64,000 nucleotides of DNA from CAZQXD01 sp964597315 (GCA_964597315.1 CAZQXD010000010.1:27854-91853), one strand, 5' to 3'; positions 17,183 to 26,726 are shown, counted from the first letter of the stretch. Translations and numbers: made by a program. The notes: generated by a model not told the origin, from the sequence alone.

Positions 17183-17426
17183 GGGCGCTGTGGAGTCTGA
17201 AATGCCATGTTCGGGACCGGCCCATCCGTGGCCTGCCTGGTATTCACTATAGCCGGATCGGGCCTGCGGCGTCAGGCCATGGATCACCGGATGGGTGGCT
17301 ATTGCAACCTGTAAATGGCTGCCGGTTTGTGAGCGTGTACCCGGAATTTCTCAACCCACATCACTGACAGCATCGGCTTCGGCGGGCAGGCTGGAATGGT
17401 AAACCCGTGCAGAGGAGAAAACTCCC

Positions 17427-17852
17427 ATGATCCGCGCCGTTGCCCTGTCACTTGCCGCCGCCTCTCTGACCCTGGCCGCCCAGGCCCAGCAAGGGTCCTT
17501 CACCACCACCATCGGTCGGCATGTCGGCCCTTCGTTCCAGTTGCAACGGTATAGCTGTCCGCCAGGCCACGAGATGGCCACCATCACCAACCCGGTGTGC
17601 CTGCCGCCCATCAAGGGCAGTTGCACGGCCTACTGGTGCATCGACCCGGTATCTGGAAACCGCACTCTGGCCCGGTCGGTCCTACCCGGCTATACCAACC
17701 CCATGTGCGTCCAAGATCACCGGCAGACCGAGCCTTGCTCCAATGAGGTGGACTATCTGCCCACTACCAAGGATCTGGTGAAAATGCTGCCAGACCTCTA
17801 CCCCAATGAGTATTTAGCGGTGCCGATGCTGCACCCGGATAAGCTCAAATAG
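17427..17852 (+). CDS. Exported cysteine-rich protein of unknown function
   Basis: A 141-residue product with a clear Sec signal peptide (MIRAVALSLAAASLTLAAQA, cut likely after residue 20). The mature part has six cysteines (44, 58, 66, 71, 94, 104), which suggests three disulfides in the periplasm or outside the cell. I recognise no family. The ATG has GAGGAG about 10 bases upstream. Its 3' end almost meets that of the aldo/keto reductase gene on the other strand. Confidence 0.7.
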   Translation: MIRAVALSLAAASLTLAAQAQQGSFTTTIGRHVGPSFQLQRYSCPPGHEMATITNPVCLPPIKGSCTAYWCIDPVSGNRTLARSVLPGYTNPMCVQDHRQTEPCSNEVDYLPTTKDLVKMLPDLYPNEYLAVPMLHPDKLK

Positions 17853-17854
17853 GA

Positions 17855-18772
17855 TCAGGGCACCCGGTGGCCCGCCGACGCTTCCCAGATGGCGTACCAT
17901 TGCTGGCGGTCCAGGCGCAGCCCGATAGCCGCCGCCAGGGTGCGGATGCGAGCGATGCGGTTGGTCCCCAACACCGGCAGCGGCCGGGAGGGATGGCGTA
18001 GCACCCAGGCCAGGGCCACCTGGTCGATGCCCTGCGCCCCCAGCTCATTGGCCACCGACCCCAGCGTGTCGCGCAACCGACGGCTGCGCTCGTCCTCGCC
18101 CATGAACAGCGCGTTGCCCCCCAGGGGCGACCAGGCCATGGGCGAGACCCGCAGCCGCTGGCACTGGTCCAGGGTGCCGTCATGGAGGGCATCCATGCGC
18201 AGCACCGATACCTCCACCTGATTGGTGACCAGGGGCTGGTCCAGGCGCGACTGTAACAAGTCGAACTGCCAGGGGGAGAAATTGGACACCCCGTAATGGC
18301 GGATCTTACCGTCGGCCCGCAGCCGGTTCAGAGCCTCGGCCGTTTCGTCGGCGTCCATCAGGGCATCCGGGCGGTGGATCAGCAGCAAGTCCAGATAATC
18401 GGTGCGCAGATTTTTGAGGCTGGCCTCGGTGGAGTCGATGATATGCCGACGGCCGGTATTGTAATGGGCCACCCGGCGCTCGGGCCGCTGCCGGGAGACG
18501 GGCATGATGCCGCATTTGCTGACCAACTCGATCCCCGGGCGCAACGTCGGCTTCTCGGCCAGGGCGGCCCCGAACAGGGCCTCGCAATTGTAGTCCCCGT
18601 AGATATCGGCGTGGTCGAAGGTGGTCACCCCCACTTCCAGGCATTCCTCGATCTTGCGCAGCAGTTCCCGGGGATTTTGTGAGTCCACGTCCTGGTTGAT
18701 GCGCATGGCGCCCCAGGCGACGCGGGAGAACGCCGGGCCATCGGGGTGCAGGTGGATACGGGGTACGGTCAT
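17855..18772 (-). CDS. Aldo/keto reductase, YdhF-like
   Basis: NADPH-dependent carbonyl reductase of unknown substrate. The 305-residue TIM barrel has the catalytic Asp and Tyr in TFDHADIYGDYNCEALFG and Lys in ELVSKCG, with the fourth position in the RRHIIDSTEASLKNL region. It ends with the AKR cofactor segment PVLGTNRIARI. ATG 18772 gives the normal YdhF N-terminus; the open frame upstream to 18988 is not coding. It is divergent from fhs with a 163-base gap. Confidence 0.9.
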   Translation of the reverse strand: MTVPRIHLHPDGPAFSRVAWGAMRINQDVDSQNPRELLRKIEECLEVGVTTFDHADIYGDYNCEALFGAALAEKPTLRPGIELVSKCGIMPVSRQRPERRVAHYNTGRRHIIDSTEASLKNLRTDYLDLLLIHRPDALMDADETAEALNRLRADGKIRHYGVSNFSPWQFDLLQSRLDQPLVTNQVEVSVLRMDALHDGTLDQCQRLRVSPMAWSPLGGNALFMGEDERSRRLRDTLGSVANELGAQGIDQVALAWVLRHPSRPLPVLGTNRIARIRTLAAAIGLRLDRQQWYAIWEASAGHRVP

Positions 18773-18935
18773 GACGAGTCCTCGGGTCCGCAGTTCGGCC
18801 CTCCTAGTATCGGCCAGATTCGCCCGCCGGGCCATGGTGTCGCCTGGGCGGATGCGGAGGTCGTAACGGGAACCGTGACGGCCGTCGGGGCTTGGCACCA
18901 TCGGAACAGGCCGAACGTCTTTGCAGGAGCCATTC

Positions 18936-20621
18936 ATGTCCGATCCCGCCCACCAGACCGATATCGAGATTGCCCAGCAGGCCGCCATTCAGCCCATCGA
19001 CCAGGTGGCCGGCAAGCTGGACATCCCCGGTGAGCATCTGTACCGCTACGGTCCCTACAAGGCCAAGCTGTCCATGGCGTTCATGGAATCCCTAAGCCAC
19101 CGCCCGGACGGTCGGCTGGTGTTGGTCACCGCCATCACCCCCACCCCGGCGGGGGAGGGCAAGACCACCACTACCGTGGGCCTGGGGGATGCCCTCAACC
19201 GCATCGGCAAGCGGGCCGTCATCTGTCTGCGGGAGCCGAGCATGGGACCGTGCTTCGGCATGAAGGGCGGGGCGGCCGGGGGCGGCTATGCTCAGGTGAT
19301 TCCCATGGAGGACATCAATCTGCACTTCACCGGGGATTTCCACGCGATCACCGCCGCCAATAATCTGCTGGCGGCGGTGATCGACAACCATATCGCCTGG
19401 GGCAATGATCTGGACATCGACCCCCGGCGCATCACCTGGCGGCGGGTCATGGACATGAACGACCGGGCCTTGCGCCATATCATCGTTTCCCTGGGCGGGG
19501 TGGGCAACGGGATGATCAGGGAGGACGGTTTCGACATTACCGTGGCCTCGGAAATCATGGCCATTTTCTGTCTGTCCCGGGACCTTCAGGAACTGCGCCG
19601 ACGGTTGGGCAATATCGTGGTGGCCCACACTCGGGACAAAACCCCGGTGACCGCTCGGGACCTGCACGCCGACGGGGCCATGACGGTAATCCTCAAAGAC
19701 GCCCTACTACCCAATCTGGTGCAAACTCTGGAGAACAATCCAGCCTTTATCCACGGCGGCCCCTTCGCCAATATCGCCCACGGTTGCAACTCGCTGATCT
19801 CCACCCAAACGGCCCTGAAGCTGGCGGACTTCGTGGTCACCGAGGCCGGTTTCGGAGCCGATCTGGGGGCTGAGAAATTCTTCGATATCAAATGCCGTAA
19901 GTCCGGTCTCAAGCCCGCCGCTGCAGTGATCGTGGCCACCATCCGGGCCTTGAAGATGCACGGCGGGGTGGGCCTCAAGGACTTGGCCCACGAGAATCTG
20001 GAGGCTTTGCACAAGGGTTGCGCCAATCTGGTCCGGCATATCCGCAACGTCAAAATGTTTGGGGTGCCGGCGGTGGTGGCGGTGAACCGCTTCTCCGCCG
20101 ATACCGGGGCGGAGCTGGAGGCGGTGGTCAAGGCAGTGCGGGACCATGGCGCCGAGGTGGTGGTCTGCAATCACTGGGCCGAGGGCAGCCAGGGCGCCGA
20201 GGAACTGGCCCACCGGGTGGCGGAATTGGCCGAGTCGGGGGCCGCCCAGTTCGCGCCCCTCTACGATGACGACATGCCCTTGTGGGACAAGGTCAAGACC
20301 ATCGCCACCTATCTGTACGGCGCCGACGATATCATCGCCGACAAGAAAGTCCGCCGCCAGTTCGCCGAGTACCAGGAAGCCGGTTACGGGCGTTTCCCGG
20401 TATGCATGGCCAAGACCCAGTACAGCTTCTCCACCGACCCGGAACTCAAGGGCGCCCCCTCCCACCATGTGGTGCCGATCCGTGAGGTGCGGCTGTCCGG
20501 GGGAGCGGAGTTCGTGGTGGTCATCTGCGGCGACATCATGACCATGCCCGGCTTGCCCAAGATCCCGGCGGCGGCGCGGATCGGGCTGGATGAAGCGGGA
20601 CGGGTGCGCGGCTTGTTCTGA
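18936..20621 (+). CDS. fhs: Formate--tetrahydrofolate ligase
   Basis: Makes 10-formyl-THF from formate, THF and ATP, feeding one-carbon metabolism. The 561-residue length and the motifs fit well: P-loop TPAGEGKTTTTVGLGDAL, REPSMGPCFGMKGGAAGGGYAQV and the EAGFGADLGAEKFFDIKCR segment. ATG 18936 has AGGAG 6 bases before it and is preferred to a TTG 15 bases upstream. It is a single gene. Many gammaproteobacteria rely on FolD and lack Fhs, so its presence suggests formate assimilation or glycine/serine-linked metabolism. Confidence 0.96.
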   Translation: MSDPAHQTDIEIAQQAAIQPIDQVAGKLDIPGEHLYRYGPYKAKLSMAFMESLSHRPDGRLVLVTAITPTPAGEGKTTTTVGLGDALNRIGKRAVICLREPSMGPCFGMKGGAAGGGYAQVIPMEDINLHFTGDFHAITAANNLLAAVIDNHIAWGNDLDIDPRRITWRRVMDMNDRALRHIIVSLGGVGNGMIREDGFDITVASEIMAIFCLSRDLQELRRRLGNIVVAHTRDKTPVTARDLHADGAMTVILKDALLPNLVQTLENNPAFIHGGPFANIAHGCNSLISTQTALKLADFVVTEAGFGADLGAEKFFDIKCRKSGLKPAAAVIVATIRALKMHGGVGLKDLAHENLEALHKGCANLVRHIRNVKMFGVPAVVAVNRFSADTGAELEAVVKAVRDHGAEVVVCNHWAEGSQGAEELAHRVAELAESGAAQFAPLYDDDMPLWDKVKTIATYLYGADDIIADKKVRRQFAEYQEAGYGRFPVCMAKTQYSFSTDPELKGAPSHHVVPIREVRLSGGAEFVVVICGDIMTMPGLPKIPAAARIGLDEAGRVRGLF

Positions 20622-20693
20622 GTCCGAACCGGGCCTGGCCGGTGGCCGCGCCGACATTGCTGAAGGCCCTGGTCCCACCCAACGCGGCGATGG

Positions 20694-21449
20694 TCAGCGT
20701 CTACAGGCCGCAACGCTGAAAATATGGCTATTCCGGTGTGGGCGGTGGCCGTATTGGTAGTCGCTGGATAGCACGACATCGGTAAAACCCACCTCCCGCA
20801 GCACCATGGCGATCTCCTCCACACCCCACCAGCGCAGCTTAAAGCGCTCAAGCTCGGTGCATGCCAAGCGTCCGCCGCGCCAGTGTTCATAGCGCAGATA
20901 GGCATGGGTGGTTTGAGCGATGAAATCGGCGGCCATCGGCTGGATAGTAAGGGTCAATAGGTCGTCTTCGGACACCCGCCAATCGCGGGTACCGGCCTCG
21001 GTCTCGATCAGCGTCCGAGGGGAATCCAGGTCCAAGAGCAGCAGTCCCCCGGGGCGCAGATGGGCATGGAAGCGTTCCAATGTCGCCCGAGCCTGGGCGA
21101 AGTCGGTGATCAGTTGAAAGGAACCCGCCGGTATGATGATCGCCGCGAAAGGCTCTGGATAGGCAAAATCCTCGAAACGCTGACGGCTCAGAGGGGGAGC
21201 CAGTCCCCGTGCCTTGCAATAGGCCCTACAGCGGGCAAGCATGTCCTCCGAGGCGTCGAAGCCCACCACCTCAAATCCTCTTTCCCGTAACGGAATCAGA
21301 ACTCTACCGTTACCCACCGCTGGTTCGAGGATGGGACCCGTGATAGCGCCGAGTCGATTGGCATAAAAATCCAGATCACCGAATGAATGACCCACCGGCT
21401 TATCGAGGTCGTAGACCCAGGAGGCTAAGCTGCCATAACGGTTATCCAT
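20694..21449 (-). CDS. Class I SAM-dependent methyltransferase
   Basis: A 251-residue methyltransferase. The SAM site is visible as LEPAVGNGRVLIPLRERG (motif I) followed by VVGFDASEDML, where the Asp binds the ribose. The later AIIIPAGSFQLI and LRPGGLLLLDLDSP are motifs II and III. The substrate is unknown. It stands alone and converges on fhs. Confidence 0.85.
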   Translation of the reverse strand: MDNRYGSLASWVYDLDKPVGHSFGDLDFYANRLGAITGPILEPAVGNGRVLIPLRERGFEVVGFDASEDMLARCRAYCKARGLAPPLSRQRFEDFAYPEPFAAIIIPAGSFQLITDFAQARATLERFHAHLRPGGLLLLDLDSPRTLIETEAGTRDWRVSEDDLLTLTIQPMAADFIAQTTHAYLRYEHWRGGRLACTELERFKLRWWGVEEIAMVLREVGFTDVVLSSDYQYGHRPHRNSHIFSVAACRR

Positions 21450-21687
21450 AGATGATTGCTCGGGGTTTGTCTTGGGCGTGGCGCTTCCCTACAGCGGAAG
21501 GCGCTCCAGGTCGTCTGTTGCCACCGGTTGCCAGGTGGTTTCGCGCTTTAATGTTTTCAAAAAATTATCCATTCCATCGGACCCCAATTGTTAGGGGTCG
21601 AGACCGTCGGCGAATCTGGCGCCGTGGTTTGCCCGGCCCAGCGTGGCATATACACTAGCACCTCCCCCGGCCAAACAAAGGGTTCCC

Positions 21688-22575
21688 ATGACTTCCGCCA
21701 CTTCCGAGCGCTGGCTGGCCGCCATCCCCACCTTGTTTGTGCTGTTGTGGAGTACCGGTTTTCTCGGGGCCAGGTTAGGACTGCCCTATGCCGAGCCATT
21801 CACTTTTCTGGGTATCCGCATGGTCATCGCCACTGCTCTGCTGCTGGCCCTGGCCCTGGCCACCCGGGCGCCGTGGCCGTCTAGCGCCGCTCAGGCGGGC
21901 CATATGGCCGTGGCCGGCTTGCTGGTTCATGGGGCCTATCTTGGGGGGGTGTTCAACGCCATCAATACCGGGCTGCCCGCCGGAGTGGCGGCCCTGCTCG
22001 TGGGCATCCAGCCGTTGCTCACCGCAGCACTGGCGGGCTGGTTGCTCAAAGAGCAGGTCAGCACCCGGCAGTGGCTGGGATTGGCCTTAGGCCTGGTGGG
22101 AGTGGCCCTGGTGGTGGGCGGGCGGCTGACCGGCGGCACGGTCACGGTCCTGGGCATGGCCAGCATTCTGCTGGCGCTGTTGGGCATCACCCTGGGCACT
22201 CTCTATCAGAAGCACTACTGCGCTTATATGGATCTACGCTCCGGGGGTGTGGTGCAGTACGCCGCCACCGCCGTGGTCATGGTGTTGGGGGCCTGGCTGT
22301 TCGAGACCATGGACGTGGAATGGACCGGGGAGTTCGTGTTCGCTCTGGCCTGGCTGGTGCTGGTGTTGTCGGTGGGGGCAGTGGGTTTGTTATATACCTT
22401 GATCCGCCGGGGCGAGGCTTCCCGGGTGGCCTCGCTGTTTTATCTGACGCCGCCCACGGTGGCGGTGCTGGCCTGGCTGATGTTTGGAGAAACCCTGAGC
22501 GGCACGGCCCTGGTGGGCATGGGGGTGGTGGTGGTGGCGGTGGCGATGGTCAATGCGCCCGGGCGGCGGCCATAG
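21688..22575 (+). CDS. EamA (DMT superfamily) transporter
   Basis: Inner-membrane drug/metabolite exporter of unknown substrate. The 295-residue protein shows ten hydrophobic segments in two EamA repeats; the second begins around ILLALLGITLGTLYQKHYC. The ATG at 21688 follows AAAGGG by 5 bases, and a GTG 45 bases upstream is less likely. It is convergent with folE2 (24-base gap). Confidence 0.88.
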   Translation: MTSATSERWLAAIPTLFVLLWSTGFLGARLGLPYAEPFTFLGIRMVIATALLLALALATRAPWPSSAAQAGHMAVAGLLVHGAYLGGVFNAINTGLPAGVAALLVGIQPLLTAALAGWLLKEQVSTRQWLGLALGLVGVALVVGGRLTGGTVTVLGMASILLALLGITLGTLYQKHYCAYMDLRSGGVVQYAATAVVMVLGAWLFETMDVEWTGEFVFALAWLVLVLSVGAVGLLYTLIRRGEASRVASLFYLTPPTVAVLAWLMFGETLSGTALVGMGVVVVAVAMVNAPGRRP

Positions 22576-22598
22576 CCACCGCCCGGTCCGGGGTGTCA

Positions 22599-23426
22599 CT
22601 ATGGGTTGTCGGTGGCTTCCTTGTCGTATTCGATCAGGGCGTAGGCGGAGTGGTTATGGATGGACTCGAAGTTCTCCGAGGCCACGCTGAAGGCCACGAT
22701 GCGGTCGTCCTTGATGAGTTGGGCCGCCACGTCCCGGACCATGTCCTCCACGAACTTGGGGTTGTCGTAGGCCCGCTCGGTGACGTGTTTCTCGTCGGGT
22801 CGCTTGAGCAGTCCGTACAACTCGCAGGAGGCTTCTTTCTCCACCAGTTCGATGAGTTCCTCGATCCATACAAAACCCTGGGTGCGGACTTTGAGGGTAA
22901 CGTGGGAACGCTGGTTATGGGCGCCATAGTCGGAAATCTGCTTGGAGCAGGGGCAGAGGCTAGTGACCGGCACCACCACCTGGATGAACATGGCTGGCTG
23001 GTCGCGGCTAATCTCCCCGATCAGGGTGACCTCGTAATCCATCAGGCTTTGCACCCCGGAGACGGGGGCCGATTTATTGACGAAGTAGGGGAAGGACATC
23101 TCGATGTGCCCGGCCTCGGCCTCCAGACGCCCGGTCATCTCCCGGAGCATGTCCTTGAAGGACTTGACGCTGATCTCCCGTTCGTGGCGATTGAGGATCT
23201 CCACGAAGCGGGACATGTGAGTGCCCTTGAAGTTGTGGGGCAGGTTCACATACATATTGAAGCAGGCGATGGTGTGTTGCTCGCCGCTGCTGCGGTCCTT
23301 GACCCGCACCGGATGACGGATATCCTTGATACCTACCTTGTTAATGGGAATGCGGCGGGTATCGGCGCTGCTCTGCACGTCGGGAATGGTCACGACGGCG
23401 CCGGCGGCGGGGTCAAGCTGCTTCAT
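22599..23426 (-). CDS. folE2: GTP cyclohydrolase FolE2 (type IB)
   Basis: Converts GTP to dihydroneopterin triphosphate, the first step of folate and queuosine precursor synthesis. The 275 residues match FolE2, with the metal-site region VTSLCPCSKQISDYGAHNQRS holding the conserved Cys. Type IB enzymes accept metals other than zinc and are often induced in zinc limitation. An inverted repeat with 8-bp arms lies 53-81 bases upstream (23479-23507) and may be an operator, but it does not match the usual Zur box. Confidence 0.95.
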   Translation of the reverse strand: MKQLDPAAGAVVTIPDVQSSADTRRIPINKVGIKDIRHPVRVKDRSSGEQHTIACFNMYVNLPHNFKGTHMSRFVEILNRHEREISVKSFKDMLREMTGRLEAEAGHIEMSFPYFVNKSAPVSGVQSLMDYEVTLIGEISRDQPAMFIQVVVPVTSLCPCSKQISDYGAHNQRSHVTLKVRTQGFVWIEELIELVEKEASCELYGLLKRPDEKHVTERAYDNPKFVEDMVRDVAAQLIKDDRIVAFSVASENFESIHNHSAYALIEYDKEATDNP

Positions 23427-23478
23427 CGGGTTGGGTCCTCTGGCGCACGGGCGCTGCGCAATGGGTGCGGATCGGGGA

Positions 23479-23507
23479 TAATATCCGAGTATTTGTCTAG
23501 GATATTA
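23479..23507. promoter_or_regulatory. Inverted repeat upstream of folE2
   Basis: Arms taatatcc (23479-23486) and ggatatta (23500-23507) are perfect inverted copies whose centres are 21 bp apart, two turns of the helix. That spacing suggests a dimeric regulator. The left arm also contains TATTAT on the minus strand, a possible -10 for folE2. The regulator is unknown. Confidence 0.5.
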
Positions 23508-23771
23508 CTGTGGCTACACTATTTTGGCAACGCAGCCCCTGCCGGAACGCCTCGCCGAACGGCTTAGGATACCTTCGGCGAACAAGGTTGCAAAGACCGG
23601 TGGCGCCTCGCCACCGCTCGGACTGTCGGTTAGCGTACGCAGCTGGCGGTGAACGCTATGGCGGTCATCAACCCGGAGGCTTCGGCCAGGCTCAGGGCTG
23701 GCTGCTTGGCATTGCATTCCTCGGTGGTTTTCCCTATCTATACCGGCACCGCCATGCCACCAGGATTGCCC
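23508..23771. other. Leader region before parC
   Basis: The parC frame is open through part of this stretch (from 23649), but the translation there is unlike ParC. I see no other gene. Together with the folE2 upstream region it forms a 345-base divergent intergenic region. Confidence 0.4.
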
Positions 23772-26018
23772 ATGACCGCGCCTACCCTTCCCGATGTGGA
23801 ACGCATCCCCCTGAAAGCCTTCACCGAAAAAGCGTACCTGGACTATTCTATGTACGTGATCCTGGACCGGGCCTTGCCCCATTTGGGAGACGGCCTGAAG
23901 CCGGTACAGCGGCGCATTGTCTACGCCATGTCCGAACTGGGCCTATCGGCCGCCGCCAAATATAAGAAATCCGCCCGCACCGTGGGCGACGTACTGGGCA
24001 AATATCACCCCCATGGGGATTCCGCCTGCTACGAAGCCATGGTACTGATGGCCCAGCCTTTTTCCTACCGCTATCCCCTGGTGGACGGGCAAGGCAACTG
24101 GGGGTCCATGGATGATCCCAAGTCCTTCGCCGCCATGCGCTACACCGAGTCCCGGCTCACCCTCTATGCCCAGACCCTGCTGGCGGAACTGGGCCAGGGC
24201 ACCGTGGACTGGCAGGCCAATTTTGACGGCACCCTGGAAGAACCGGTGCTGCTGCCGGCCCGGTTGCCCAATCTGTTGCTCAACGGCACGACCGGCATCG
24301 CCGTGGGCATGGCCACCGACATCCCCCCCCATAATCTTCGAGAGACAGCCGCTGCCTGTATCCACCTGCTGGACAACCCGAGCGTGGGGATGGAGGTTCT
24401 GGGCGAGCTGGTGCCGGGGCCGGACTATCCTACCGGCGGAGAGGTGATTACCCCCCGGGCCGAACTGCGGCGAATCTACGACACCGGCGGTGGCTCGGTG
24501 CGGGTGCGGGCGCGCTACGAAAAAGAGGAAGGGGAGATCATCATTACCGAACTGCCCCATCAGGTCTCCGGGGCCAAGGTGCTGGAGCAGATCGCCGCCC
24601 AGATGCAGGCCAAAAAGCTGCCCATGGTGGAGGACTTGCGGGACGAGTCGGACCACGAAAACCCCATCCGCCTGATCATCACCCCCCGTTCCAACCGGGT
24701 GGACACGGGAATGCTCATGGACCACCTGTTCGCCACCACCGATCTGGAGCGCAACTACCGGGTCAATCTCAATGTCATCGGTCTGGACGGTCGGCCCCGG
24801 GTCAGAAACCTCAAGGAGATCCTCACCGAGTGGCTGGCGTTTCGCACCGCCACCGTGCGCCGCCGCCTCCAATACCGCCTGGACAAGGTGGAGGCCAGGT
24901 TACATATCCTGGACGGGCTGCTGGTGGCCTACCTCAACCTGGACGAGGTCATCCGCATCATCCGCTTCGAGGACCAGCCCAAGGCCCAACTCATGGAGCG
25001 CTTTCAGCTCAGCGAGGTCCAGGCCGAGGCCATTCTGGACACCAAATTGCGTCACCTGGCCCGGCTGGAGGAAATGAAAATCCGCGGCGAGCAGGACGAA
25101 CTGAGCCGGGAGCGAGACCAATTGACCGCTTTGCTGGGTTCGGAACGTCGGCTCAAGACGCTGATCAAAAAAGAAATTCAGGCTGATGTCAAAAAATACG
25201 GGGACGATCGCCGGTCGCGGCTGGTGGAGCGGGCGCCGGCGGTAGCCCTGAGCGAGACGGCCCTGACCCCCAGCGAGCCGATTTGCGTGGCGCTCTCCCA
25301 AAAGGGCTGGGTGCGGGCCGCCAAGAAGGATATCGACCCCGCATCCCTGAACTACAAGGCCGGGGACGGGTTTCTAGCCATGGCCCAGGGCCGCAGCAAT
25401 CAGGCGGCGGTGTTCCTGGACTCCACGGGCCGCGCTTACGCCCTGACGGCGAACACTCTGGCCTCGGCCCGGGGTTACGGCGAACCCCTGACCGGCCGCC
25501 TCAATCCACCCCCAGGGGCCGGGTTCCGGGCGGTGTTGCTAGGCAACCCCGAAGCACTGTACTTACTGGCATCCAGCGCCGGGTATGGATTTGTCTGTGC
25601 CCTCAGCGACCTGGCCGGCCGCAACCGGGCCGGTAAGTTGGTCTTGACCCTGCCCGAGGGAGCCGAAGTCCTGGCCCCCGTCCCGGTGGCCGATGTCAAC
25701 AGCGACCGGCTGGCGGTGGTGACCATCCAGGGTCGATTGCTGGTGTTTCCGCTTCGGGAACTGCCCATGCTGGCCAAGGGCAAGGGTAATAAAATCATCC
25801 ATATCCCCGCCGATCAGGCGGCCCGCCGGGAGGACGGGGTAGTGGCCCTGGCCTGCGTACCCAAGGGCGCGGCCGTGACTTTGTACTGCGGCAAGCGCCA
25901 CCTTACCCTCAAGCCCACGGACCTGGACGCCTACGCCGGGGAGCGGGGCAAACGGGGCCGGGAACTGCCCCGGGGGCTGCAACGGGTGGAGCGGTTGGCG
26001 GTGGGAGGCAAAGCCTAA
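23772..26018 (+). CDS. parC: DNA topoisomerase IV subunit A
   Basis: Breakage-reunion subunit of topoisomerase IV, which decatenates daughter chromosomes together with ParE. The 748-residue length is normal. It starts with IPLKAFTEKAYLDYSMYVI. The quinolone region follows with GKYHPHGDSACYEAMV, and the catalytic Tyr lies in MRYTESRL. The C-terminal half has the beta-pinwheel repeats. ATG 23772 with AGGA upstream gives the standard N-terminus. parE is not in the window. Confidence 0.96.
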   Translation: MTAPTLPDVERIPLKAFTEKAYLDYSMYVILDRALPHLGDGLKPVQRRIVYAMSELGLSAAAKYKKSARTVGDVLGKYHPHGDSACYEAMVLMAQPFSYRYPLVDGQGNWGSMDDPKSFAAMRYTESRLTLYAQTLLAELGQGTVDWQANFDGTLEEPVLLPARLPNLLLNGTTGIAVGMATDIPPHNLRETAAACIHLLDNPSVGMEVLGELVPGPDYPTGGEVITPRAELRRIYDTGGGSVRVRARYEKEEGEIIITELPHQVSGAKVLEQIAAQMQAKKLPMVEDLRDESDHENPIRLIITPRSNRVDTGMLMDHLFATTDLERNYRVNLNVIGLDGRPRVRNLKEILTEWLAFRTATVRRRLQYRLDKVEARLHILDGLLVAYLNLDEVIRIIRFEDQPKAQLMERFQLSEVQAEAILDTKLRHLARLEEMKIRGEQDELSRERDQLTALLGSERRLKTLIKKEIQADVKKYGDDRRSRLVERAPAVALSETALTPSEPICVALSQKGWVRAAKKDIDPASLNYKAGDGFLAMAQGRSNQAAVFLDSTGRAYALTANTLASARGYGEPLTGRLNPPPGAGFRAVLLGNPEALYLLASSAGYGFVCALSDLAGRNRAGKLVLTLPEGAEVLAPVPVADVNSDRLAVVTIQGRLLVFPLRELPMLAKGKGNKIIHIPADQAARREDGVVALACVPKGAAVTLYCGKRHLTLKPTDLDAYAGERGKRGRELPRGLQRVERLAVGGKA

Positions 26019-26024
26019 CCGCAT

Positions 26025-26082
26025 CCGAAAGACCGCCGGCGACGCATACAAGGCAAAGATCGCCAGTCGGCGGTCCATTCGG
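26025..26082. repeat. Long imperfect inverted repeat after parC
   Basis: Arms ccgaaagaccgccg and cggcggtccattcgg pair over about 13 bp with one bulge, separated by about 30 bases. It lies between the parC stop and the ECF sigma gene. No T-run follows. It could be a terminator or a regulatory hairpin for the sigma operon. Confidence 0.4.
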
Positions 26083-26107
26083 AAAAGAATCGACTATGCT
26101 GTATAAA
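26078..26107 (+). promoter_or_regulatory. Possible promoter of the ECF sigma operon
   Basis: TTCGGA (26078-26083) and TATAAA (26102-26107) are 18 bases apart, about 70 bases before the sigma factor ATG. The match to sigma70 is partial; an ECF-type promoter (GGAA at 26081) is an alternative. Confidence 0.3.
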
Positions 26108-26177
26108 AACCAATCCAAATTCACGTCGTTCACCCATGGCAGGGCGTACCGAAAACTCTGGGAGGCCAGCCGTTTCG

Positions 26178-26726
26178 ATGCCCGACGCAGACCATCTCCA
26201 AGCCTTGCTGGCCCGTTGCGCCCGTCAAGACCGCGCCGCCTTCGAGGAGCTCTACCGGCTGACTTCCCCGAAGCTGTTCTCCCTGTGCAGCTATCTGTTG
26301 CGCCGCCAGAGTCTGGCGGAAGACGCCTTGCAGGAAGCCTTTATGCAGATTTGGCGTGATGCCGGCCGCTTCGACCCCGCCCGCTCCCAGCCCATGACCT
26401 GGATGGGGGTGATCGTCCGCCACCGCGCCCTGGACCTGCTACGCCGCCAGCGCCCCGCCACCTCCCTGGACGATCAGCCCTGGCTGGCCGAGGGGGAGGA
26501 CGATCAGCCCGGTCCCCTGGAGGGTTTGCTGGACTGGGCCAACGCCCAGGAGCTGAAGCGTTGCCTGGATGAGCTTACGGAGCAGCACCGGGAGAGCGTG
26601 ATCCTGGCCTTTCTGCGGGGGCTGACCCACCAGCAGCTCAGCGAGCACCTGGCCACGCCCCTGGGCACGGTGAAAAGTTGGGTGCGCCGGGGTCTGGGAC
26701 AATTGCAGAGGTGCCTGGAAACATGA
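26178..26726 (+). CDS. ECF-type RNA polymerase sigma factor (SigK/RpoE-like)
   Basis: Alternative sigma factor. The 182-residue product has region 2 (AFEELYRLTSPKLFSLC, then EDALQEAFMQIWRDAGRFD) and region 4 (HRESVILAFLRGLTHQQLSEHLATPLGTVKSWVRRGLGQL). There is no extra domain. ATG 26178 gives the usual N-terminus; an ATG 42 bases upstream lacks a ribosome binding site. Its stop overlaps the start of the anti-sigma gene (ATGA), a sign of coupled translation and stoichiometric control. The inducing signal is unknown. Confidence 0.93.
   Translation: MPDADHLQALLARCARQDRAAFEELYRLTSPKLFSLCSYLLRRQSLAEDALQEAFMQIWRDAGRFDPARSQPMTWMGVIVRHRALDLLRRQRPATSLDDQPWLAEGEDDQPGPLEGLLDWANAQELKRCLDELTEQHRESVILAFLRGLTHQQLSEHLATPLGTVKSWVRRGLGQLQRCLET

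Noticed and set aside
23479..23507. Zur box upstream of folE2
   Set aside because: The arms are 13 bases apart and do not match the usual Zur core; listed only as an unassigned inverted repeat.
22071..23567. A 498-residue open frame on the plus strand across the EamA and folE2 genes
   Set aside because: It runs through both real genes in another frame and strand, with Gly/His-rich low-complexity translation typical of shadows in GC-rich DNA.
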